Positions 17,141 through 25,588 of a stretch of DNA of 34,204 bases are shown piece after piece. The stretch covers positions 1 through 34,204 of the forward strand of contig CAMWID010000039.1 of NCBI GenBank assembly GCA_947174235.1, in the 5' to 3' direction. The notes under the pieces were generated by a model, which had not been told where the DNA came from, made no database searches, and worked only from the letters and a program-made list of their open reading frames with translations. The DNA comes from an uncultured Porphyromonadaceae bacterium. Its GTDB lineage: Bacteria; Bacteroidota; Bacteroidia; Bacteroidales; Muribaculaceae. Within the stretch, counting starts at the first letter, position 1; each line of letters begins with the position of its first letter. The translations under genes were made by a program, and so were the position numbers.

Positions 17141-18042
17141 AGATCATAGCGATAGTAGGACCGACAGCGTCCGGGAAGACAGGCAGGGCTGTCGATGTGG
17201 CAAAGGCAATCTCCGGAGAGATCATAAGCGGTGATTCCCGTCAGGTGTACCGTGGCATGGATCTCGGCACCGGCAAAGATCTTGAGGAATATGACGGCAT
17301 TCCATATCATCTTATAGATATATGTAATGCCGGAGAGAAGTATAATCTTCACAGATTCTTAAACGATTATAAAAACGCTCTCGAGTCAATAGAGTCAAGA
17401 GGAAGGCAACCGATATTATGCGGAGGCACCGGCATGTATGTGGAGGCGGCGTTGAGTGGCATAGTAATGCCTGAAGTTCCCGAAAATATAGAACTTCGGG
17501 AAAAACTTTCATCTCAACCTCTTGGAAAGCTCGTTGAAATTCTAAAAGGATATAAGCAGCTTCATAACACAACGGATGTGGATACTGTCAAGAGGGCAGT
17601 GCGGGCTATCGAGATTGAAGAGTATTATCTCAAACATCCGGAAGAGGCTTCTCTTGCGGATAAAAAGAATGTCGTGCGCCCGGATTCGGTTATTATCGGA
17701 GTGGATGTGCCGAGGGATATCAGAAGGGAAAGAATCTCGGAGCGCCTCAGGAAACGCCTTGATTCCGGTATGGTTGACGAGGTGAGAGGTCTTGTCGATG
17801 GGGGCATAGATCCCGACGATCTTATATATTACGGATTGGAATATAAATTTCTGACATTGCATGTCATAGGGAAACTGACGTATGAGGAGATGAAATCGCA
17901 GCTTGAGATCGCGATACATCAGTTTGCAAAACGGCAGATGACCTGGCTCAGAGGTATGGAGCGCCGGGGATTTGAGATTCATTGGTTGCCTTACGATCTT
18001 CCCCGCGACAGTTTTGTATCTGCGGTAACATCTCTTTTGTAA
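17137..18042 (+). CDS. miaA: tRNA dimethylallyltransferase MiaA, second Bacteroidales type
   Basis: Adds a dimethylallyl group to N6 of A37 in tRNAs reading codons that begin with U, which stabilises codon pairing. The P-loop GPTASGKT (8-15) and the substrate motif GDSRQVYRGMDLGTGKD replace the more usual ADSMQVYRGMDIGTAKP. A later MTWLRG matches the R-x-x-TWLR region. The 301-residue length is normal. Bacteroidales often carry two MiaA proteins, and this divergent form with DSRQVYR resembles the second type; whether another copy exists is not visible here. The start is GTG at 17137: the P-loop begins at residue 8, so no later start is possible. This start overlaps the preceding stop by four bases. 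Confidence 0.92.
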   Translation: MKIIAIVGPTASGKTGRAVDVAKAISGEIISGDSRQVYRGMDLGTGKDLEEYDGIPYHLIDICNAGEKYNLHRFLNDYKNALESIESRGRQPILCGGTGMYVEAALSGIVMPEVPENIELREKLSSQPLGKLVEILKGYKQLHNTTDVDTVKRAVRAIEIEEYYLKHPEEASLADKKNVVRPDSVIIGVDVPRDIRRERISERLRKRLDSGMVDEVRGLVDGGIDPDDLIYYGLEYKFLTLHVIGKLTYEEMKSQLEIAIHQFAKRQMTWLRGMERRGFEIHWLPYDLPRDSFVSAVTSLL

Positions 18043-18176
18043 AATAAAGAAAACAATAACCGGATAAAATTGGTTATATGATTAAGTCATATCTGCCTGT
18101 AAGTATACATCGCGCCCGGTGCAAACCTTGCATGCATTAATTGGCTGAAGTCAAAACTATATCTAAATTTTTCTGT

Positions 18177-18548
18177 ATGATAAAAGCAATGTTAATTGCA
18201 GGATGCGGCGGATTTGTCGGCACCTGTGGTCGGTTCCTTGTCGGCAAATGGAGCAGCGGGATGTTTCACGGATCATTTCCCATGGGAACTTTTGCGGTCA
18301 ATCTTATAGGATGTTTCATCATTGGATTGTTCTTCGGGCTTCTGGAGAAGGCACATGTCATGACACCTAATGAGAACGTGCTTCTGATAACAGGTTTTTG
18401 CGGAGGTTTTACTACGTTTTCATCATTTGCGGACGACATGTGGGTGCTCGGCTCCAAAGGAGACTGGGGAACATTTGCGTTGTATCTCGTTTTGAGTGTG
18501 GTCTTCGGCATCCTTCTTGTCTGGGGAGGAAGAGCTCTTATACGGTAA
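18177..18548 (+). CDS. crcB: Fluoride exporter CrcB/Fluc
   Basis: Small dual-topology membrane channel that lets fluoride leave the cell. From the ATG at 18177 the protein has 123 residues, the family's usual length; an in-frame TTG at 18141 would add a hydrophilic lead that the family lacks. Family motifs are clear: GGFVGTCGRF near the start, GTFAVNLIGCFIIGLF in helix 2 (the conserved Asn lining the pore), and GFCGGFTTFSSF in helix 3 (the phenylalanine track and Na+ site). There are four membrane helices. I looked for a fluoride riboswitch in the 134 bases upstream and saw none of its conserved segments. A strong terminator follows. Confidence 0.92.
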   Translation: MIKAMLIAGCGGFVGTCGRFLVGKWSSGMFHGSFPMGTFAVNLIGCFIIGLFFGLLEKAHVMTPNENVLLITGFCGGFTTFSSFADDMWVLGSKGDWGTFALYLVLSVVFGILLVWGGRALIR

Positions 18549-18563
18549 CGAATGATCATATAT

Positions 18564-18620
18564 AAAAAGGTGTTCCTTAAGAATTCTTCGGTCAAAAGAA
18601 TTCTTAAGGAACACCTTTTT
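18564..18620. terminator. Very long bidirectional terminator, 25-bp perfect stem
   Basis: The arms at 18564-18588 and 18596-18620 are perfect reverse complements over 25 bases with a 7-base loop (CGGTCAA). The outer ends are A5 and T5, giving a U tract on either strand. Each arm contains the palindrome AAGAATTCTT. It lies between convergent crcB (stop 18548) and the outer-membrane factor gene (stop at 18626), only six bases from the latter. Confidence 0.92.
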
Positions 18621-18625
18621 ACGGA

Positions 18626-19975
18626 TTATTCAGCTCCTCCGCCAAGTGATCTGTACAGGGTTATTACCGCCTGGATTTCGTCAAAGCGGTCGTTGACCTC
18701 AGTAAGTTCCGCTTCAAGGAGCCTTTGCTGTGCCGTAAGGACTTCCAGATAATTTGTTGTGCTGTTACGCATGAGCAATCTGGTGTTGTGGACGGCGCCT
18801 TTAAGAGCCACTATCTGCTTCTTGTCAAGGATGAGTCGTTCTTTGGCGGTCTGCCATGATGACAAGGCGTCATTTACTTCCATTCCGGCGTCTATCAGTT
18901 TCTGTTGGAAATCAAGAGATGCGATCTCATATTCCGCTCTTGCTATGCGGAGTCTTGACTTATTCTGACCACGGTTGAAAAGAGGGGCGGAAAGCGATCC
19001 GATCGCGTTGGCTATGAAGGAGACCGGATTGCTTATGGCAGTTCCGGATGATGCAGACCATCCAAGATTTCCGGATAACACAAGAGATGGGTAAAACGCC
19101 GCGCGCGCTACATTTATGTCGTAAAAGGCTTTCTGTAAATCCAACTCAGCCGCTCTCACATCCGGTCTGTTGGAAAGTATTGCCAAAGGCACTCCGGATA
19201 CCATTGTGTCCGGGAAATCCTGAGTTTTGAGTGAAGATCTTCTGAGGCTGATGCCGGGATTCAGAAGCAAAGCTCTGACAGCGTTTTCCTGTTCCACGAT
19301 CTGATGCCTCAAGGTCAGGGTTGAGTTTTCCACCTTCATCCTGTTGGCACGCGCCTGAAGCACGGCTGCCTCATTAGTTCTTCCTGCACGTTTCAAAGCC
19401 TGGAGCACTCTGATATTTTCATCCCAGTTTTTCAATGTGCGTTCGCTGATCGCCAACTGTTCATCAAGCATAAGAAGGGTGTAAAAGCTGTTTGCGACAG
19501 TCGCTATAAGTGAAGTCTGTACCGCCCTGCGGTAAGCTTCCGACGCATGGAAAGATGCCTCGGCACCTGCTTTAAGATTCCGTTGCTTTCCAAAAATGTC
19601 GATTTCCCACGATGCTGACGGTCCTATGGAGAATCTGTCAGAAGTATTGACCCCGGCATTGGCGTCAGCGTTCAGGGAAACCGAGGGAAGAAAGGCGAGG
19701 CGAGAGGCATATAGAGAAGCTTCTGCCTCCTCCACTTTCAGTTGAGCCTTCCTGAGATCAGTGTTTCTTTCCAAACCGGTCACGATCCAGGACTGAAGAC
19801 AGGAATCAGTGAACAGTTCTCTCCAGGACATGTCACATAGCGGAGAGATTGTTGAATCATTGTCAATTAATTCGTGTATATCGTAAGACACAGTCTGTCC
19901 TTCATATTTGGAATACAGTCCGCATCCGGTCAACATCAATGGTAAAAAGGCAGATAATATATATTTAAATCTCAT
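18626..19975 (-). CDS. RND efflux outer-membrane factor (TolC/NodT family lipoprotein)
   Basis: Outer-membrane channel of a tripartite efflux pump. The 449-residue protein starts with a lipoprotein signal, MRFKYILSAFLPLMLTGC, with the lipobox LTGC and Cys18. Two outer-membrane efflux repeats follow, with typical coiled-coil helices (LRKAQLKVEEAEASLYASR; VRAAELDLQKAFYDINVARA) and the conserved LSNRPDVRAAE segment. It is the last gene of the adaptor-pump-channel operon: its ATG overlaps the 3' end of the pump gene by 11 bases, which implies translational coupling. The 25-bp-stem terminator lies just downstream. Confidence 0.94.
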   Translation of the reverse strand: MRFKYILSAFLPLMLTGCGLYSKYEGQTVSYDIHELIDNDSTISPLCDMSWRELFTDSCLQSWIVTGLERNTDLRKAQLKVEEAEASLYASRLAFLPSVSLNADANAGVNTSDRFSIGPSASWEIDIFGKQRNLKAGAEASFHASEAYRRAVQTSLIATVANSFYTLLMLDEQLAISERTLKNWDENIRVLQALKRAGRTNEAAVLQARANRMKVENSTLTLRHQIVEQENAVRALLLNPGISLRRSSLKTQDFPDTMVSGVPLAILSNRPDVRAAELDLQKAFYDINVARAAFYPSLVLSGNLGWSASSGTAISNPVSFIANAIGSLSAPLFNRGQNKSRLRIARAEYEIASLDFQQKLIDAGMEVNDALSSWQTAKERLILDKKQIVALKGAVHNTRLLMRNSTTNYLEVLTAQQRLLEAELTEVNDRFDEIQAVITLYRSLGGGAE

Positions 19976-22900
19976 AATTTTCTCTTTTAGGCATCACACG
20001 TTCCTCCAAAGTCTGGAAAACAATAAACAACACGGGCACAATAAACAGAAGGGCGATTGTGCCCACAAGCATCCCGCCGACGGTGCCGACCCCTATAGAA
20101 ATGTTGCCGTTGGCGCCCACTCCTGATGCAAAAGCCAATGGTATCATACCGAAAATCATTGTAAGTGAAGTCATCAGAATAGGACGCAACCTCGCTTTGG
20201 CGGCAGATATCACCGCATCAGTCACTGATAATCCTGATTCCCTTCTCTCGGCTGCATATTCCGTCATAAGTATGGCGGTCTTGGCAAGAAGCCCTATGAG
20301 CATGAGCAGTCCGATCTGCAGATAAATATTGTTTTCAAGTCCGAACATCCGCGCAAAGAGGAAACTTCCGACCAGACCGAAAGGTACGGAAAGGATAACC
20401 GCCCACGGAATGAACAGACTCTCGTAGAGGCAACAAAGTATAATATATATGAACACGACGCACACTATAAAAATAAATACAGTTGTGCTTGCGGATGATG
20501 CTTCTTCACGGCTCATTCCTCCGAACTCATATCCATATCCTGCGGGAAGATTCTCGGCACAGACCTCGCGCACGGCATCTATTGCTTCGCCGGAGCTATA
20601 TCCGGAAGCCGGGGTACCGTTTATCTGTATGGAAGGGAATAGGTTGAACCGAGCCAATGTCTGCGATCCATAAATTCTCTTCAGCTTAAGGTATTGGCTG
20701 ATAGGGGTCATGTCGCCTGATGAATTTCGGACAAATATATTTGACAAGGATTTGGTGTCGAGTCGGAATTCCGGAGATGCCTGGACCATTACCCTGTATA
20801 ATTTTGTGAAACGGTTGATGTTTGATGCGTAGGATCCTCCGACATATCCTGATAATGCCGACAGCACATCTCCCGGACTGACACCGTTTTTAAGTGCCCT
20901 TGCCGCATCCACCTCTACAAGATATTGAGGGTATCTTGTATCGAACGAAGTTGTGGCGCGTGCTATCTCCGGGCGTTGGTTGAGTCCGGCTATCACGTCT
21001 GTCGTGATTTTATGAAGATCGTCTATAGATCCCCCTTTCTGATCCTGAATGTGTATCTCAAAGCCATTGCTTGTGCCGTATCCCGGGATCATCCCTCTCG
21101 TGAAAACGATGATACGTGCCCCGACAATGTCGGCTGTGCGGCGATAGATCTCATCAGTCACAGATTGGATATCATCCCCTTTTCCTGTACGCTCGTCCCA
21201 GTCTTTCATTCTGATACTGAACGATCCGCTTGACGAACCGACTCCACTCATCATGCCGAATCCCGCAGTGCGTGAATAAATCTTTATCTGAGGGATATCT
21301 GATATTCTGCGGTCCACTTCTTCCATCACTTTCATGGTTTCGGCGAGGTTTGTGCCGGGAGGGGTCATGACATCGATATTTATGGATCCCATATCTTCTT
21401 GAGGCACAAGTCCTGTTTTAGTAGTGGTCATAAGGTAATAAAGACTTCCTCCGGCAGTTAGAAGTAAGATGGCGACGATCCATTTCCTTGCAACCATGAA
21501 TCTGACACCCCCCGCATAAGTGGAGACAAGAGAGTCAAATATCCTCTCAAACGCATTGTGGAAGCGTGAGGAGAAACTTAATTTCCCCTCATTGGAATGC
21601 GGTGTCATTATAAGTGCGCATAGGGCAGGACTAAGAGTCATAGCGTTGAGTAGCGATATACCTACCGCCACAGCCATGGTAAGTCCGAACTGGGTATAGA
21701 ATGTTCCGGTGGTGCCCCCCATGAAGCTGACAGGAATGAATACCGCCATAAATACGATAGTAGTGGTAAGAAGGGCGGCTGTAATACCTTTCATGCCTTC
21801 AATTGTTGCCTTGTATGGAGATTTAATCCCTTCGTCAAATTTCGCCTGCACCGCCTCCACCACGACTATTGCATCGTCCACTACAGTTCCGATCACAAGC
21901 ACAAGTGCGAAAAGAGTGATAAGGTTTAGGCTGAACCCCGCAAGATAGAGAAATATGAATGTGCCTATGAGCGATACGATGATGGAAATTGTCGGAATGA
22001 CAGTCGCCTTGAAACTTTGTAGAAAGATATAGACAACCAACACCACAAGCAGAATCGCCTCGATCAGCGTCTGGACTACTTTCGCAATAGACGCGTCAAG
22101 GAAATCTTTTGTGCTCATAAGGTCGACCAGCTCCATCCCTTTCGGAAGGGTTTCCCGGATGCGTTCCACCTCTTTATCCACTGCGATGATAATCTCATTG
22201 GCGTTTGAGCCGGCTGTCTGTGAAATAGAGCATATTGTACCCGGTTTACCGTTGACTGCTCCAAGATATTCGTATGATCGCGCGCCAAGTTCTATGTCAG
22301 CCACGTCTTTGAGCCTGAGAACCGATCCGTCCGGGAGTGCTTTGATTACAAGTTCCTTAAAATCTGCTTCATCCTCATATCTGCCACGGTATTTTAATGT
22401 ATAACGGAATGTGTTGTCAGATTCAGCCCCGAGCGTGCCTGTAGGCGATTCAAGGTTCTGCTCGTCAAGCACTTTCCGGATATCTGATGGCATAAGTTTG
22501 TATTGTGCCATCTTTCCGGGGTCTAGCCAGATGCGGAGGGAATAGTCGGCTCCGCGGATGTTCACCTCTCCCACACCTGCGATTCGAGACAGTCTTGGCT
22601 CGATGTTTATTTTCATGTAGTTTGACAGGAATGTCTGTTCAAACGATCCGTCCGGACTGAAAAGTGCAAGAGTTTTGATCTGAGAGGTCTGGCGTTTTCT
22701 TACGGTGACACCGCTTCTTGTGACTTCTCCCGGAAGCAATCCCTGTGCGGAGGCAAGGCGGTTCTGCACGTTGACCATCGCCATGTCCCCGTCTGTGCCT
22801 TGACGGAAATAAACCTGAATGTTCGCGCTGCCGTTGTTGGATGCCGACGATACCATGTAGATCATGTCTTCGACACCGTTTATCGCCTCTTCAATAGGAA

Positions 22901-23090
22901 CGATGACGCTTTTTTGGACAGTCTCTGCATTGGCACCCGCATAATTTGCGCTCACGCTGACTGTGGGCGGCGCTATCTCCGGAAACTGTTCCACCGGGAG
23001 TTTGGAAAGCGATATGAGTCCGAGCAACACGATAGCTACCGAAATCATACACGACAGTATCGGACGGTCAATAAAAGTCTTGATTGTCAT
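19965..23090 (-). CDS. RND multidrug efflux pump, AcrB/HAE-1 family
   Basis: Proton-driven inner-membrane transporter that captures drugs, bile salts or dyes from the periplasm and expels them through the outer-membrane factor. The 1041 residues match the AcrB family in length and layout: N-terminal helix (MTIKTFIDRPILSCMISVAIV), two large periplasmic loops, and 12 membrane helices. The proton-relay residues are all there: D405 and D406 in VIGTVVDDAIVVVE (helix 4) and K937 in LLAKTAILMTEYA (helix 10), equivalent to AcrB D407, D408 and K940. Family motifs such as VEQFPEIAPP and QNRLASAQGLLP are intact. It overlaps the adaptor gene by four bases (ATGA) and the channel gene by 11. The substrate range cannot be read from sequence. 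No local regulator gene is present. Confidence 0.96.
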   Translation of the reverse strand: MTIKTFIDRPILSCMISVAIVLLGLISLSKLPVEQFPEIAPPTVSVSANYAGANAETVQKSVIVPIEEAINGVEDMIYMVSSASNNGSANIQVYFRQGTDGDMAMVNVQNRLASAQGLLPGEVTRSGVTVRKRQTSQIKTLALFSPDGSFEQTFLSNYMKINIEPRLSRIAGVGEVNIRGADYSLRIWLDPGKMAQYKLMPSDIRKVLDEQNLESPTGTLGAESDNTFRYTLKYRGRYEDEADFKELVIKALPDGSVLRLKDVADIELGARSYEYLGAVNGKPGTICSISQTAGSNANEIIIAVDKEVERIRETLPKGMELVDLMSTKDFLDASIAKVVQTLIEAILLVVLVVYIFLQSFKATVIPTISIIVSLIGTFIFLYLAGFSLNLITLFALVLVIGTVVDDAIVVVEAVQAKFDEGIKSPYKATIEGMKGITAALLTTTIVFMAVFIPVSFMGGTTGTFYTQFGLTMAVAVGISLLNAMTLSPALCALIMTPHSNEGKLSFSSRFHNAFERIFDSLVSTYAGGVRFMVARKWIVAILLLTAGGSLYYLMTTTKTGLVPQEDMGSINIDVMTPPGTNLAETMKVMEEVDRRISDIPQIKIYSRTAGFGMMSGVGSSSGSFSIRMKDWDERTGKGDDIQSVTDEIYRRTADIVGARIIVFTRGMIPGYGTSNGFEIHIQDQKGGSIDDLHKITTDVIAGLNQRPEIARATTSFDTRYPQYLVEVDAARALKNGVSPGDVLSALSGYVGGSYASNINRFTKLYRVMVQASPEFRLDTKSLSNIFVRNSSGDMTPISQYLKLKRIYGSQTLARFNLFPSIQINGTPASGYSSGEAIDAVREVCAENLPAGYGYEFGGMSREEASSASTTVFIFIVCVVFIYIILCCLYESLFIPWAVILSVPFGLVGSFLFARMFGLENNIYLQIGLLMLIGLLAKTAILMTEYAAERRESGLSVTDAVISAAKARLRPILMTSLTMIFGMIPLAFASGVGANGNISIGVGTVGGMLVGTIALLFIVPVLFIVFQTLEERVMPKRENYEI

Positions 23091-24199
23091 ATTCCGGCGA
23101 TATTTGGGTTGATTATGGTGCCTTCTTTAATAAGCCCTGCTCCTTCCGACACTATTGTGTCGCCTGGCTGCAGACCTTTTGTGACCACATATTCCCTGCC
23201 GTTGCTGTTGGGAAGGACATTGATCTCGGTTGATACCGCCTTGTTGTCGGCTACGCGGTATACATAGACGCGGTCTTGCAGTTCATAAGTTGCGGTCTGA
23301 GGTATGACGATACACCCTTGGTAATCTGAAGGGATAACTACCTCCCCGCTTCCTCCGTCACGCAACAGGCGGTCAGGATTCGGGAAGATGGCACGGTAAC
23401 TGATCGCTCCGGTTGAATTATTGATGGTTCCGCTCACTGCATCGATCTTTCCGGGGTGGGGGTAAATCTCTCCGTCGCTCATTTTGAATTCTACTTCAGG
23501 CATCTTCTCCAACGCGCTTTTCAGCGAGCCGTATTGTCTTACCATCTCCAGCATCTCTTTCTCCGACATGGAGAAATATGCATATATGTCGCCGTCATCG
23601 CTGACAGTGACAAGCGGATCGGTTATCGTAGACCTTACCAAAGCTCCGACCCTATATGGGATCATGCTTGCGACCCCGTTTACCGGCGACTTTACAGTAG
23701 TATATGAAAGATTTGTCGCAGCTTTTTCCAGTTCGGCTTTTGCGAGCCTTAGTCTTGCTTCCGCTTCCGCAAGTTCGTTTTTAGCGGTATTTAATTCAAA
23801 ATCCGATATTACCTTCTCGTCATACAATTCCTTGTTGCTGTCAAGAACAAGTCTTGCTGTCGATACGGACGCCTCCGCGCTATTGACGTTGGCTACGGCT
23901 ATGTCATACGCTGCCTGAAATTGAGCCGGTTCAATTTCAAACAGAATCTGTCCCTTATGCACTTCATCTCCTTCATGGATGCAGATTTTGGTCAATATCC
24001 CTTCCACTTGCGGACGTATCTCTACCGTCTGGCATCCGGTGACGGTGGCGGCATACGATGTGTTCAGCACCCGGCTTGTGGTGTCTATGACTACAGTGGG
24101 ATAACTGACAGCCGGTTTTTCCCCTGTCTTTTTCTCATTGCATGAGCATATGATGAGTGCGGCTGCACCAAAGATGATAGGTATGGTTTTATTCATCAT
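23087..24199 (-). CDS. RND efflux periplasmic adaptor (AcrA-like lipoprotein)
   Basis: Membrane-fusion protein that bridges the pump and the outer-membrane channel. The 370-residue protein has a lipoprotein-like signal (MMNKTIPIIFGAAALIICSC, with Cys20 the probable lipidation site). A lipoyl/barrel-sandwich half follows (VEIRPQVEGILTKICIHEGDEVHKG is its recognisable core), then a coiled-coil hairpin (about 90-155), the second lipoyl half (TTVKSPVNGVASMIPYRVG), a beta-barrel, and a membrane-proximal domain (VYVYRVADNKAV ... VTKGLQPGDTIVSEG). It is the first gene of the operon; a consensus promoter lies about 110 bases upstream. The second ATG at 24196 is an equally possible start. Confidence 0.94.
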   Translation of the reverse strand: MMNKTIPIIFGAAALIICSCNEKKTGEKPAVSYPTVVIDTTSRVLNTSYAATVTGCQTVEIRPQVEGILTKICIHEGDEVHKGQILFEIEPAQFQAAYDIAVANVNSAEASVSTARLVLDSNKELYDEKVISDFELNTAKNELAEAEARLRLAKAELEKAATNLSYTTVKSPVNGVASMIPYRVGALVRSTITDPLVTVSDDGDIYAYFSMSEKEMLEMVRQYGSLKSALEKMPEVEFKMSDGEIYPHPGKIDAVSGTINNSTGAISYRAIFPNPDRLLRDGGSGEVVIPSDYQGCIVIPQTATYELQDRVYVYRVADNKAVSTEINVLPNSNGREYVVTKGLQPGDTIVSEGAGLIKEGTIINPNIAGI

Positions 24200-24300
24200 G
24201 TATAGGTAGTAGTTTTTAGATTTATAGGTCGGTGACGGAATCCGTTTCTGATATTGATGTCGGTCGTATCCGTTTCAAAGACCGGATATGGTCCTTTAAC
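24200..24300 (-). promoter_or_regulatory. Predicted leader of the efflux operon with nested inverted repeats
   Basis: This is the roughly 100-base untranslated leader implied by the promoter at 24308-24339. It contains overlapping inverted repeats: TATCCG (24267-24272) with CGGATA (24283-24288), and GGTC (24262-24265) with GACC (24280-24283). These could be an operator or a leader hairpin. No regulator is encoded next to it, and binding is not established. Confidence 0.35.
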
Positions 24301-24307
24301 CTCTCTA

Positions 24308-24339
24308 CAAATTTAACTTTATCAGATGGATTATCCAAA
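24308..24339 (-). promoter_or_regulatory. Full-consensus promoter of the RND efflux operon
   Basis: On the minus strand, TTTG (24336-24339) is followed after 20 bases by TAAATTTG (24308-24315), an exact match to TTTG-N19-21-TAnnTTTG. Transcription should begin near 24300. A perfect promoter suggests appreciable constitutive expression unless repressed. Confidence 0.75.
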
Positions 24340-24500
24340 TATAAAAAGTCGAATATAACAGCAATTGATGTAAAAACACGTAAGATGGTGACAATCCGCC
24401 GGCAGCATGGCGATGAATGACGTGGAGGCAAGTCATGCGCAGGCATCGCGAAATTTTAAGAAACGCGTTCTTATGTAAGCGGTTGCCTGCATCATAAAAT
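24340..24500. other. Intergenic stretch with unassigned inverted repeats
   Basis: This belongs to the only gap over 300 bases in the window (24200-24569). Besides the promoter and leader it holds a long-range inverted repeat, GCAGGCA (24439-24445) with TGCCTGC (24484-24490), enclosing a CGCG/CGCG pair. Short open frames cross it on both strands (for example 24232-24420 plus), but none has a plausible start context or recognisable product. It could encode a structured RNA or be non-functional; I cannot decide. Confidence 0.3.
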
Positions 24501-24502
24501 AA

Positions 24503-24540
24503 GAATTGCCATTGCAAATATCAACTTGCAATGACAATTC
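24503..24540. terminator. Terminator after the ABC permease gene
   Basis: The arms 24503-24517 and 24526-24540 pair over 15 positions with one C-A mismatch and an 8-base loop (GAATTGCCATTGCAA against TTGCAATGACAATTC). On the minus strand it is followed by a T-rich stretch (TTATTTTA), fitting the end of the permease transcript 30 bases after its stop. The plus side is also moderately T-rich. Confidence 0.7.
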
Positions 24541-24569
24541 TCATTTGTCTTTATCGAAGACAGAACCGG

Positions 24570-25475
24570 TCAGGATGTCTTGATAAATGTAATTATATCT
24601 TTGGGAGTGAACTGTTTCCCTTTTAGCAGCATTGACGACCTGTATAGCTTGCCGGCAAAAACCACAGAGAGGTAAGCGGTGGCATACAATATCACCAAAG
24701 ACAGGAGAGTCTGCCATATCGGTGAAACCCCGGAGATCGCGTTTATGGTTCCGATGGTGGGGGATGTGAACGGAATATAGTTGCAGGCTGTCGCAAATGC
24801 CGAGTCCCCGTGATCAACCGCATACATTCCTATGTAGAATGCCCCAAGAAGAAGGAATGTGATGACCGTCATGTAAGCCTGGTTCTCGTTATCCTTATCC
24901 GTGATGGCTCCGCATGCCGCGTAAAGCGACCCGAAAAGGATGTATCCACCTATAAAATACAGCAGCATCCAGAGGAGACAGAGATAGACGTGCGGGTCTG
25001 CGAGATATTCCCATGGAATTGCGAACTGAAATACCATATAAAAGCCGATAATCCCGATAATGATTATCGCTCCCCAGGCGAGAAGCTGAACAAGACCGAG
25101 GAGACCGACGGATATGATCTTCGCAAGCATCATTGTGCGGCCGTCCACACATGTGGAGAGGATCTCCATTATCCTGTTGCATTTTTCAGTCTTTACCTTA
25201 TTGAAAATCATGGCTCCATAGATCATGAGAAAAAATGTCAGCGACATTCCCATCAACATTCCAATCGCCTTCCCTGCGGTCATCTCTTCCGGATCCGGTT
25301 GGGTCGGGAGGTCAGACACCATGTTGTTGAAAGAATCGGCGTCTTTCATAAGGAAGCCGAAGACAGCACCGAAAGCTATGATTATGACCGGCACAAGGAT
25401 AGTGCTTATCCAGAACCCTTTGCCTCTGACATCTGTCAGAAATTCATTTTTTATTATTAATCCTAATTGGCTCAT
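24570..25475 (-). CDS. ABC-2 type transporter permease (NatB-like, short)
   Basis: Membrane subunit of an ABC exporter, partner of the ATPase encoded just upstream. It has 301 residues with about six membrane helices: one near 22-44, the rest between about 72 and 275. The conserved KTEKCNRIMEILSTCVDGRTMMLAKI segment after helix 2 is the coupling region typical of NatB/YhaP-type ABC-2 permeases, which carry Na+, drugs or lipids. The extracytoplasmic loop between helices 1 and 2 is only about 30 residues, whereas many NatB-like proteins have a much larger domain there, so this is a reduced form. The gap to the ATPase gene (113 bases) contains a small hairpin close to this gene's start. The substrate is unknown. 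Confidence 0.88.
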   Translation of the reverse strand: MSQLGLIIKNEFLTDVRGKGFWISTILVPVIIIAFGAVFGFLMKDADSFNNMVSDLPTQPDPEEMTAGKAIGMLMGMSLTFFLMIYGAMIFNKVKTEKCNRIMEILSTCVDGRTMMLAKIISVGLLGLVQLLAWGAIIIIGIIGFYMVFQFAIPWEYLADPHVYLCLLWMLLYFIGGYILFGSLYAACGAITDKDNENQAYMTVITFLLLGAFYIGMYAVDHGDSAFATACNYIPFTSPTIGTINAISGVSPIWQTLLSLVILYATAYLSVVFAGKLYRSSMLLKGKQFTPKDIITFIKTS

Positions 25476-25482
25476 ATGTGGT

Positions 25483-25499
25483 TAGGGTAGATTACCCTA
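25483..25499. promoter_or_regulatory. Perfect inverted repeat just upstream of the permease start
   Basis: TAGGGTA-GAT-TACCCTA, a 7-bp stem with a 3-base spacer, ends 7 bases before the permease start codon on the minus strand. As RNA it would form a tight hairpin at the initiation region; as DNA it could be a small operator. It stands between two genes of the same transporter. Confidence 0.4.
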
Positions 25500-25588
25500 T
25501 GTTTGATTATTATTGGTTAGAAATATATCTGTTTCAAGGTAGGTTGCAAATATCAATCAGTTGATAATTATAATTGACTTCCAATTAC

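Noticed and set aside
18043..18176. Possible fluoride riboswitch upstream of crcB
   Set aside because: I looked for the conserved segments of the crcB motif and found none; only weak short inverted repeats are present.
24232..24420. 62-codon plus-strand frame in the large intergenic region
   Set aside because: It crosses the consensus efflux promoter, starts with a non-ATG codon and resembles nothing known.
24810..25460. 216-codon plus-strand frame across the ABC permease gene
   Set aside because: The permease on the minus strand has helices and the ABC-2 coupling segment; the other frame is charged and featureless.
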